21,441 nt of DNA. It comes from CAZIVO01 sp964542765. GTDB taxonomy: Bacteria; Planctomycetota; UBA1135; UBA2386. The translations under genes and the position numbers were made by a program. Numbering within the stretch: the first letter of the stretch is position 1; every line of letters starts with the position of its first letter. Below the pieces are notes generated by a model. That model saw only the letters and a program-made list of their open reading frames with translations. It did not search any database and was not told the origin of the DNA. The stretch spans positions 1-21,441 of the forward strand of contig CAZIVO010000060.1 in NCBI GenBank assembly GCA_964542765.1, read 5' to 3'. This document shows, piece by piece, positions 8,079 to 16,500 of this stretch.

Positions 8079-9161
8079 GTGTCCAGGACCCTCTTAGACT
8101 CCGCGCATGCCATCGCCGGGCAGTTCGACATCCATGGAGAACTCGCGGATCTTCAGCCCTATCATCGCGGGCACATCCACGACACTTTCATTTCTTCCTG
8201 GCGCAAGGACGAGACCGTGAGTCGTTATTTGCACCAACGGCTCAACGACCACGTGTTCACCGATATTCCGGCTCTCATGCACAACATCGAGAGGGTGACA
8301 CAGCACTTATCGGAACAATCGATGATGGATGGTTTCCAGGCGCTGAAGCTCGTTTCAACACAGGAAAGCCGCTCCTATGTAATGCATCCGTCAGGCTCTT
8401 GGCGAACGTATAGATTCGTCGAAAACACAAACACTTTTGATTTATGCGAGAGCGCTGATCAGGCCCATGAAGCGGCGAGGGCTTTCGGGTTATTCCAGGC
8501 TCGCCTGATCGATCTGGACGCTGAGTCTTTACGCGAGACCATCCCCCACTTCTTCAGTTCGCCATTCCGGATGGTGCAGTTTCAAGATGCGCTCGATAGC
8601 GACCCCAAGGGCAGGGCCAAGGGAGTTGCCAAGGAACTGGGGTTCGTTCAAGAGCGCATGCCGATGGCAACCGTGATCGATGAGAGGATAGAGGCCGGCG
8701 CCTTCCCAACTCGCGTGGTTCATGGTGATACCAAGTTGAACAATGTTTTGTTCGACAGAGATACGGGAAAGGCCACGTGCATCGTCGATCTCGACACATG
8801 CATGCCGGCATACTCTTTGTATGACTTTGGAGATTTGGTTCGCTTTACCGCTGCGATGAGCGCAGAGGATGAGACGGATCTTGCCAAGGTTGGGACAGAT
8901 ATCGAACTGTACCGCGCGCTTGTCGATGGATACCTGGAGGGCGCTGGATCGTTTTTGACCCGTGAAGAGGTCGAACTCATGCCGTTCACGGCGAGATTGG
9001 TGACCTTCACGATAGGCGTTCGATTCCTGACCGATTACCTCGCGGGCGATGTCTACTTCAAGACGGAACGCTCCGAGCAAAACCTCGATCGCGCACGGGT
9101 GCAGTTCCGTATGGTGGAATGCATGGAGGAGCGCGAGGAGGAGATGGCCTATCGCCGGTAA
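8079..9161 (+). CDS. APH-fold sugar kinase, N-acetylhexosamine 1-kinase-like
   Basis: A 360-residue kinase of the aminoglycoside-phosphotransferase fold. The catalytic loop is VVHGDTKLNNVLFD (D217 base, N222 magnesium ligand) and the metal loop is IVDLDTCMPAYSLYDFGD (D237). The full pattern, including GHIHDTF near the N-terminus, VFTDIPALMHNIERVT, SWRTYRFVENT and the C-terminal RFLTDYLAGDVYFK, matches the group that includes NahK, which phosphorylates GlcNAc/GalNAc at C1. Assignment to that reaction is by family resemblance. The GTG start at 8079 is used; no ATG lies near, and upstream GAGA is a weak ribosome-binding site. It sits 58 bp after the HIT gene and ends 21 bp from the convergent oxidoreductase gene. 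With the PIG-L deacetylase, it points to amino-sugar handling by this cluster. Confidence 0.85.
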   Translation: MSRTLLDSAHAIAGQFDIHGELADLQPYHRGHIHDTFISSWRKDETVSRYLHQRLNDHVFTDIPALMHNIERVTQHLSEQSMMDGFQALKLVSTQESRSYVMHPSGSWRTYRFVENTNTFDLCESADQAHEAARAFGLFQARLIDLDAESLRETIPHFFSSPFRMVQFQDALDSDPKGRAKGVAKELGFVQERMPMATVIDERIEAGAFPTRVVHGDTKLNNVLFDRDTGKATCIVDLDTCMPAYSLYDFGDLVRFTAAMSAEDETDLAKVGTDIELYRALVDGYLEGAGSFLTREEVELMPFTARLVTFTIGVRFLTDYLAGDVYFKTERSEQNLDRARVQFRMVECMEEREEEMAYRR

Positions 9162-9182
9162 AGGCCTCGGTGTGCGCGCGCG

Positions 9183-10529
9183 TTAGACCAAGCCATCGAC
9201 CGCCCAGCCCTTGCGGTAATCCTGCCGGATGAAGTCGTTGGCTTTTGAATTGCCTTTGAATTTTAACTCGGCGGCATCCCACTCGAGGGACTCTCCCGGG
9301 AACCTACAAGCAATTGTTCCCAGCAGAACGGTCTCGGTCAGCGGACCCGCGTAGTCGAAATGGCTGGTCGTGGTGCCTTCGCCACGAATAGCGGCCAGCC
9401 AGGATCCGTGGTGATTGATGCGCTCCAACTTTGGAACTTCGTAGTCCTCGAACTTCTTTTGCGGCAGCAGTATCGGTTGCTTGCCATGGCTGGTGAGGAT
9501 CTGGCCTTTCTCGCCGATGAAAAGGGTTCCGTTGGCGGGAAGTTCCATGGATTTTGACAGGCGAGCCAGGGAGGGATCTGGTTTCTTACCACCGTCGTAC
9601 CAGATCACGTCGATGGTGTCTTTTGCAGTGAACCGGGTTCCCGAAAAGCTGTAGCGAATGATTTCCCAGGTCGGGAAGGTTTCGCCTTTTGGCTCAGGCG
9701 CGTCACAGTGAACCCTTGAGGGCGCTCCAAGATCCAGCCCCCACACCACCGGATCAATGATGTGGCAACCCATGTCGCCGAGTGCGCCGGCACCGAAGTC
9801 GAACCAACCCCGCCAAGCGAAGGGGTGGTAGGCTTTTTCGGTGAAGGCCCGCTCGGGCGCGCCACCCAACCAAAGATCCCAGTGAAAGCCGTCCGGAATG
9901 GCGCTTGTTTGTGCCGGACGATCAATTCCCTGTGGCCAGGAGGGGCGATTTGACCAGGCATGGGCCTCCTTGATCTTGCCGATAGCGCCGGCTTGCAGGA
10001 GGTGCACGAGCGTGCGGTAGTTGGTGCCACTGTGATGCTGGTTACCCATTTGCGTGGCAACTCCGGCCTGTTTCGCGGCGAGAGTCAGCTGGCGCGCCTC
10101 ATGCACGGTCCGGGTCAAAGGCTTTTCCGTGTAAGTGGCCAGACCGCGATGAATGGCGGACATGGTGATCGGAGCGTGCATGTGGTCCGGAGTGGATACC
10201 GTGACGCCGTCGATGTTTCCCTGCTCCTTCTCAAGCATGACCCGCCAGTCCGTGTAGCGCCGCGCCTTCGGCCACTTCTTGGCGGCGACCAGAACACCTC
10301 CTTTACGCATGGCGCGGCCGGTCTCGACATCGCAGAAGGCGACGATTTCGGCCCCAGCTTGAGAGCATCCGTGGACGTTGTTCCAGCCTCTACCGCCGAC
10401 ACCGACGCAGGCGATGCGGGCGGCATCGGTGGTCGGATGCCATGGCGTTAAAGGACGCGGAAGAAAGAGGGCGCCGGTTGCTGCTGATGTGTCGCGAAGG
10501 AACTTGCGGCGGGTGAGTCGAGTGCTCAT
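9183..10529 (-). CDS. Tat-exported Gfo/Idh/MocA family oxidoreductase
   Basis: A 448-residue NAD(P)-dependent oxidoreductase of the glucose-fructose-oxidoreductase/inositol-dehydrogenase type. The ATG at 10529 gives a twin-arginine start, MSTRLTRRKFLRD, followed by a hydrophobic stretch (SAATGALFLPRPL), so export by Tat as a folded protein is likely. The Rossmann motif is GVGGRGW, the catalytic-lysine motif is TEKPL, and GWFDFGAGALGDMGCHIID is the usual substrate-side block of planctomycete members. These enzymes oxidise or epimerise sugars; the substrate is unknown. In-frame GTG codons upstream (such as 10595) would add residues before the Tat motif and are less likely. It is last of three minus-strand genes, 84 bp after the selenoprotein candidate, and shares that gene's reading frame, though two TGA codons separate them. 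Confidence 0.93.
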   Translation of the reverse strand: MSTRLTRRKFLRDTSAATGALFLPRPLTPWHPTTDAARIACVGVGGRGWNNVHGCSQAGAEIVAFCDVETGRAMRKGGVLVAAKKWPKARRYTDWRVMLEKEQGNIDGVTVSTPDHMHAPITMSAIHRGLATYTEKPLTRTVHEARQLTLAAKQAGVATQMGNQHHSGTNYRTLVHLLQAGAIGKIKEAHAWSNRPSWPQGIDRPAQTSAIPDGFHWDLWLGGAPERAFTEKAYHPFAWRGWFDFGAGALGDMGCHIIDPVVWGLDLGAPSRVHCDAPEPKGETFPTWEIIRYSFSGTRFTAKDTIDVIWYDGGKKPDPSLARLSKSMELPANGTLFIGEKGQILTSHGKQPILLPQKKFEDYEVPKLERINHHGSWLAAIRGEGTTTSHFDYAGPLTETVLLGTIACRFPGESLEWDAAELKFKGNSKANDFIRQDYRKGWAVDGLV

Positions 10530-10613
10530 GGGCTTTGATGGTCTGAGGGTTTTGGTGCGGCCATCGTATGGCTTTGGCCGCAGATTGTTCGGCACTATCT
10601 TGGGCCTTCAGGC

Positions 10614-11780
10614 TCAGTCGCCGCCCTTGCCGTCTCCGGATTTTTTTGTCTCGGCGGACTCTTCTGCACCTTTGCCTTCACCGGACTTCTTGGTCTCGCC
10701 ACGGCGCCCCTTGGCATTGCCTCCCTCGCGAGATCCGCGGCCTTGACCCTTGCCTCGGCCGCCGCGGCGGCCGGCAAAACCCCTGCGGCGCGGAATTTTG
10801 GATTCCGAGATCGGGGTTGCGGATGTCCAGGTGGCCTTGGCCTTCTCCGCATCGGCGAGGTGCTTGCGCGAGTCTTTGGAATAGCCCTTGTTCGCCGTTT
10901 GAGTCGCGAGCATGGCGTTGCGGATGTCCTCGGCGGTCGCGTCCGCGGCCAGATGCCCGATCAATGTGCCTGTCAGCCCGAAGTTCCCTGGCTTGACCAG
11001 GAGGATGCCGGGGTCGGCCTGCTCGATGGGCGCCAGACTTTTTGCATCGATGGCGCTGGCGTAGAGGAAATGCCCCATGACTCCATCGCTCCAGGCGATG
11101 GGCGTGACCTTGTTCGTGAGTGTGGACAGCGAAGCTTCGTCGCTGGCATGGATGATGGCGAGAAGTCGGGTATCACAGGCAGCGGTGTTCAGCGCGAAGC
11201 GGACACTCTCCATCATGGGCAGGCCCAAATTGGCTGAACTGATATTCTCTTTACCTGGGAATTTGGCGGAGATCTTGTGCATTTCAGCTGCCATCGTGGT
11301 GCTATCGCGAAAGACCCTGCTTGGCGACCGCGCTGAACTCACCAGATGAGTTTTTCCATCGGGAGCAAGGATGCCAAAGGATGTGTTGTCCAGGCTGCCC
11401 TGCCGGGAGTAGACCGTTTTCAAGAAGGCTAACTCCTGGGCATTCTCGTAGGTCAAGGGCCGCACACAGATGAACTTGCGCGAAGCTGCGACAACTTCTT
11501 GGTCGGACAGGTAACTCCTGTCCGTCTCTTGCTTACCGGGTCACCAGATGCCCGGTGTGCCGTGGCAATGTGGCTGAGCCGACATCACCAGCAGCGGGCG
11601 CCCGGTCCGCTCGACAGCAGCCAAGGCGCTTTCGACCGTGCCGTACCAGGCGATACGATGTTCGAGCTTGCCCCAGTCGACAGTCGGGCCTGGCCGGGGT
11701 GCGCCGCCTTGTGCGGTGATGGTGCTGGCGGATGTCAGCATGGCTGCCCAGGCGAGAAGACGAATGTGTCGGCTATTCAT
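10614..11780 (-). CDS. Candidate exported thioredoxin-like selenoprotein (UGA at codon 80)
   Basis: One continuous frame of 388 sense codons broken only by a TGA at 11543-11541. Residues 1-23 form a signal peptide (start MNSRHIRLLAWAAML; AAGGA 10 nt upstream). Residues 40-79 look like the first helix and strand of a thioredoxin fold, ending RPLLVMSAQPHCHGTPGIW. The TGA follows, then DQEVVAASRKFICVRPLTYE and NTSFGILAPDGKTHL, which read as the rest of that fold. Residues about 196-295 resemble a second thioredoxin-like domain, and 325-388 are a basic Gly/Arg/Lys-rich tail with a duplicated ETKKSG(E/D)GKG motif. A hairpin at the right distance (11504-11524) fits a bacterial SECIS, so the TGA is read as selenocysteine paired with C72. 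The alternative is a nonsense-mutated pseudogene, but no frameshift or further decay is visible. The redox substrate is unknown. Confidence 0.75.
11504..11524 (-). promoter_or_regulatory. Putative bacterial SECIS hairpin
   Basis: On the minus strand, 16 nt after the in-frame TGA (11543-11541), the arms CGGACAGG (11524-11517) and CCTGTCCG (11511-11504) pair perfectly over 8 bp around the loop AGTTA. The loop has G at its second position followed by U. This agrees with the bacterial SECIS consensus as I know it: a stem-loop within the coding region just after UGA, loop about 16-37 nt downstream (here 24 nt), and a G among the first two loop bases for SelB recognition. The stem lacks the bulged U of E. 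coli fdhF, but bacterial SECIS elements vary. It would be read through as codons for about DRSYLSD. Confidence 0.7.
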
Positions 11781-11900
11781 GAGACCGCGTTCCTTTTCGG
11801 AAGGGTACGAGATCGAACTATCGGCAACAAGGCCCCTGCCGGCAGCCCCGGTGATCGTTCGGAGATGGAGCTCCGGGTCGTTTGGCGAAGGCTGCGGTTG

Positions 11901-13424
11901 TCACTTCTTGGCCCAGTCCGGAGTTCCGAACCAGTCGTGCATCTCTTTTTCGAAGGGCGCGACAATCTCGCGCGGTTCCGTCACCGCTCCACGGTCGCCG
12001 GTTTCGACGATCCAGACATCGAGAGCCGCGCGCAGACGAAGCAATGCTTCCTGATGCTCAGGCGCCCGTGAGTCGGCGAGATTTTCGATCTCGTGTGGGT
12101 CGTTTTCCGTGTCGTAGAGTTCTTCGAAAGGAGGTGGCGCAAGCAGGGCTGCTGCCGGTCCGGTCAACTCACCCTTGGCCATCAGTTCGCGCATCAGCGG
12201 CTTCACCGCGAAGCATTTTTCCTTGTAGCGGTTCAGTGATGCGAAGCCCGGAGCGGGGGGGAAGTTGCGGATGTAGTGGTAGCGCGCTTCGCGCACCGAG
12301 CGAATGCGTATCTCGGTCTCATCGATCCGATCGCGCGCGCCAAAGGCGTATGTTCGGGGCGTTGATGCGTCGCTGCCGAGAAAGACGCGGCTGTGCATTC
12401 CGGATGGACGCGGCACGCCGGCGAAAGCCAGGGTCGTGGCGGTCAGGTCGAGCAGGCTGATCACCTGATCGTCCACCTTGCCGGCCTGGTATTGAGGGGG
12501 CGGTGGGAAGTTCTTTGGCCAGCGGATGATCATCGGCACATGCAGACCGGTGTCGTAGCACCAGTGGATCCCCCTCGCTTCGAGGCGGCCATTGTCGGCG
12601 AAGAAGACGATGATGGTGTCATCCTCGAGCCCGTCCTCGCGCAGCTGCTCGAGGATCCAGCCGACCCTTCGATCCATCCCGGATACGGAGTTCAGGTAGC
12701 GTGCCCATTCCTGCCGGGTGGTCGGGTGGTCGGGATAGTAGGGCGGCGGAGTGACGTTTTGCGGCGTGGCGATCTTCGGGTGCTCATCTTCGCCGACCCA
12801 TTCCACCCGCGGCTTGCTCGCCGTCTTGCGGTCGTAGATGTCGTACTCGACTTCAGGCGTGTTGATCTGTGCGAAAAAAGGCTGCTCGGACTTCAGGGCC
12901 GCCCAGTCCTTGGATGCGTAAACGTCACCTTCATTGACGAAGTTCAGATCGAGTTTTCCGGTTCCGACAACCCGGCTTCCGATCTTCGTGATGTTGGCGG
13001 TGAAATACCCCGCATCACGAAGCCGGTGGGTGATCGAGCGCACTCCCTCAGGCAAGCGATAATCGTCATCGCGGTGTGAGCGCATGTGGTGCATGTCGGT
13101 GGTGGTCTGGTACATCCCGGTCATGAAGGCGGACCGACTGGGCGCGCAGACGGGCGAGGTCGAGAAGACCTTGGTGTAGCGGACTCCCTCGGTAGCGAGT
13201 CGATCAAGGTGCGGCGTGTGAACGTTACGCGCGCCGTAGCAGCCCAGGTCGAGCTTGAGGTTCTCGCCGACAATCCACAGGATGTTGGGCCGTTGCGGTG
13301 CGGAACTCCCGGCGTCCGGTTGCTCGGCGCAGCAGGATGTTAGCGCGAGAGTTGCGAGCACAAGGTGGCATTGGATGTTTCGAGGGCGAGCAGGGAAGAA
13401 GGGCGTGGGGCTGGCGCAGATCAT
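11901..13424 (-). CDS. Sulfatase lipoprotein (type I, formylglycine-dependent)
   Basis: A 507-residue sulfatase. The ATG at 13424 gives a signal peptide ending in the lipobox LTSC, so C31 is probably lipidated and the enzyme anchored in the envelope. C93 in VCAPSRSAFMTG is the C-x-P-S-R cysteine converted to formylglycine. The N-terminal metal motif reads WIVGENLKLDLGCYG, with Glu-Asn where most sulfatases have Asp-Asp. The second metal site, FFADNGRLEARG, looks intact. The C-terminal block FEELYDTENDPHEIENLAD is typical of polysaccharide sulfatases. It likely removes sulfate esters from a sulfated glycan; the exact substrate cannot be told. It stands first of three minus-strand genes, 120 bp ahead of the selenoprotein candidate, and starts 87 bp after the stop of the upstream repeat-protein gene. 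Confidence 0.92.
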   Translation of the reverse strand: MICASPTPFFPARPRNIQCHLVLATLALTSCCAEQPDAGSSAPQRPNILWIVGENLKLDLGCYGARNVHTPHLDRLATEGVRYTKVFSTSPVCAPSRSAFMTGMYQTTTDMHHMRSHRDDDYRLPEGVRSITHRLRDAGYFTANITKIGSRVVGTGKLDLNFVNEGDVYASKDWAALKSEQPFFAQINTPEVEYDIYDRKTASKPRVEWVGEDEHPKIATPQNVTPPPYYPDHPTTRQEWARYLNSVSGMDRRVGWILEQLREDGLEDDTIIVFFADNGRLEARGIHWCYDTGLHVPMIIRWPKNFPPPPQYQAGKVDDQVISLLDLTATTLAFAGVPRPSGMHSRVFLGSDASTPRTYAFGARDRIDETEIRIRSVREARYHYIRNFPPAPGFASLNRYKEKCFAVKPLMRELMAKGELTGPAAALLAPPPFEELYDTENDPHEIENLADSRAPEHQEALLRLRAALDVWIVETGDRGAVTEPREIVAPFEKEMHDWFGTPDWAKK

Positions 13425-13511
13425 GGGCTCATTGTCTTCGATGGCCCGTCGTGTCCGCCACAGAGAGTTCCAGGATCTCGCGCGGCCCCTCATGGTGAGA
13501 CCCCGATAGCG

Positions 13512-16500
13512 TCAGCGGCCGATCACTATTTGCAGCCCATTGGCGATCGCCGCCACATTGAAGGCCTTGCCTCCCGGATCGATGACAGCACCGCTAACGT
13601 AGATGGAGGCGGTTGTCAGGAACGGGTTGTTGGGGATCGGCAGGGCGAACTTGGCGACGCCGGCTTGATTGGTCACGCCGGCGATGCTGGCGACCGACTG
13701 CACCAGCAAGTTACAGCCATTTCCTAGCGGGAATTTTGCCTTCGAGGGACCTATGAGCATGCCGCAAGGCGCACCTGGTTTTCCATTTCCGATCTGCAAG
13801 TTGAAGCCAGCGTTCCCCAGCGAGGGTATGCCGACGCCAGACATGGCCGGCACCTTGCCGCTCGATCCCGCGCAGCCGACTCCGTAATTTTCGAGATAGC
13901 TGCCGCCGACGGTCTGCATCGGTACGGCGAAGAGTTCGATGCCGCTGTTGCCGTCGTTGGCTGCGAAATAGATCGTCTCACCTCTGGTGAAAAATCGGCG
14001 GGGTCGCGAGGAGAACTTGCCCGGAGCGATATCCTTGATCTGCCGGGTTCCGGCGGCGGTGCCGTCGGAAACCCACAATTCGTAGCCGACGCTCAGGCTG
14101 TAGCGTGCTTCGAGGATGATGCGCGTGCCGGAACCGGCTAGCCCGATGCCCCAGTCGTCGGTGGTGCAACCGCTATTTCCGCCGGTGAAGAGATCCTTGA
14201 CCATGACGGTGCCATTTGCGGTGCCGTCGCTCTTCCAGAGTTCCCTGCCGATGCCCGGGATGTAGACCGTGAAGAACAGCGTGCCGTTGGCGTTGGTCAG
14301 GGCCCGCGGATCACTGTTGAGGGGGCCGACGCGAAAATCTTTGACCATGACGGTGCCGCTTGCGGTGCCATCGCTCTTCCAGAGCTCGTAACCATTGACA
14401 CCATTGTTGGCGACGAAGAAGGCCATGCCATTGACGATGGTGATCCGGGAGATCCCCGAATTGCCGGTGCCGGGGAGGATGTCCTTGACCAGCGTGGTGC
14501 CATTTGCGGTGCCGTCACTCTTCCAGAGCTCGTCTCCCGTCTTGCCGTCGTTGGCGCGGAAGATCAGGGTGCCGCCCATGTCGCGGAGGTAGGCGGCATT
14601 CGACGAGAGGTTGCCGGGCCGGATGTCCTGGACGAAGTTCGTACCGATGGCGGTACCGTCGCTCTTCCAGAGTTCGTGGTTATTGGCGTTGTCATGGGCG
14701 CGGAAGAACAGGGTCTTGCCGACGACGGTCAAGTTGTTTGGAGACGACCAACCGCCGCCGACCTTGAGATCCTTGACCAGCACGGTGCCGTTTGCGGTGC
14801 CGTCGGTTTTCCAAAGTTCGCGGCCTGCCGGCGAGGCGGTGGCAGCGAAGAAGACGAATCCATCGAAGGGGAGAAGATAGTTAGGATCCGATCCCAAGAG
14901 CCCGGTCCGAATGTCCATGACGAGGCTGGTACCGTTTGCGGTACCGTCGGTCTTCCAGAGTTCTCGGCCGGTTTTGCCATCGTCTGCGGCGAACAGAACG
15001 ATGTCGCCGAGTGTGGCCATCCGGAGCGGATTCCCCGACAGACTGCCTGGGCGGATATCCCTCAAGAGAGTGGTGCCTGCTGTGGTCCCATCGGTGCCCC
15101 AGAGTTCCATTCCATTGGTGCCGTTGTTGGCCCTGAACACAACCTTGTCACCAGCCGCTGCGAAGGTGTCCGGAGAGGATTGCGGCGGAGCTTGTTCGAT
15201 GTCGGCGAGCAGCTGCGTTCCGGCCGCGGTGCCGTCGCTCACCCACGGCTCCTTCCCGGCCTTTCCATTATTGGCACTGAAGAGGAGCTTTGAGCCTGCC
15301 GCGAAAAGATTGACGGGCGAGGAACTGTCCGTGCCGGGATAGATATCTGCGACCTGAACGGTGCCGGCAAGGGTGCCGTCACTCTTGTAGAGTTCCTGGC
15401 CGCCTGCGCCCAGCGCCGAAAAATACAGGGTCTTGCCCAAGGCGGTCAGGCCCAGAGGATTGGAGGGATTGCCGCCGACGAGGATGTCCTTGACCAGCAT
15501 GGTTCCGGCCGGGGTTCCATCACTCTTGTAGAGTTCGCGCCCGGTATTTTGGGCGTTTGCAGAGAAGTAGAGTGTGGTGCCGATAGCGGTCAGGAGTTTG
15601 GGTTCGGAACTGCCACTGCCGGGCCAGATATCCAGGACCAGCGTGGTGCCGGCCGGGGTCCCATCGGTCTTCCAGAGCTCCCATCCGGTATAGGTCGGGA
15701 TACCTCCCGTTGCCCGGAAGTATACTTCCGTCCCCATGACCGTGAGTTCACGAGGCTGCCCCGAATAGGTGCCCGGTCTGACGTCCAGGACCATGACGGT
15801 CCCTGCAGCAGTGCCGTCGCTCTTCCAGAGTTCACGCCCGTTGGTTCCATCGCTTGCGCTGAAGAGCAGCGTTTTGCCGAGCCCCATGAGGTATTGAGGA
15901 TCCGAACTCCCGGTGCCGGCGAGGATGTCCTTCACCATCACGGTGCCAGCCGGGGTACCATCGGTTTTCCAGAGTTCCTTGCCGTTGGTCGGCGTGGTGG
16001 CGACGAAAAAGACCTGATTGGGACCGACCAGCGTCAAGCGGGTGGGTGAAGAAGAGGCCGTGCCGGCGACGATGTCCTTGATCAGAACAGTGCCTGCAAC
16101 GGTACCATCGGTTTTCCAGAGTTCTCGGCCATTGATGTCATCCCACGCCGAGAAGATGAGTGAGGACCCGACCGCGAGAAGTTGTTGCGGCGTCGAAGAA
16201 CCACCGCCCGGCTGGATGTTCTTGACCAGCACGGTGCCGGCTGCAGTTCCGTCGGTCTTCCAGAGTTCGCGACCGTCCGGACTGACGTAGGCGCTGAAGA
16301 AGGTGGTGTTTCCGGCGAGCGTCGGATACAGCGGCGTGGATGACAAGACACCTGCGCGCAGGTCCACCATGAGCGTCGTGCCCTTGGCCGTGCCATCGGT
16401 CTGGTACAATTCCCTTCCGGTGACAGGGTTGTTCTGGGCGGCGAACAGCGTCGTGCTGCCGAGCTTGACGAAGGTTGCAGGATTCGAGCCGGCATTCTCG

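Noticed and set aside
10608..10616. The stop TGA-GCC-TGA of the selenoprotein candidate is in frame with the following oxidoreductase gene, hinting at readthrough fusion
   Set aside because: Two stops in a row, no nearby SECIS-like hairpin seen, and the oxidoreductase has its own ATG with a Tat signal.
11541..11543. Internal TGA taken as proof of a pseudogene
   Set aside because: There is no frameshift, deletion or second stop in 388 codons, and a hairpin with SECIS geometry follows directly. Decay is possible but is the weaker explanation.
11836..11845. Perfect palindrome CTGCCGGCAG between the sulfatase and selenoprotein genes as terminator or operator
   Set aside because: It has no loop and no T tract, and a 10-bp GC palindrome is not rare in DNA of this composition.
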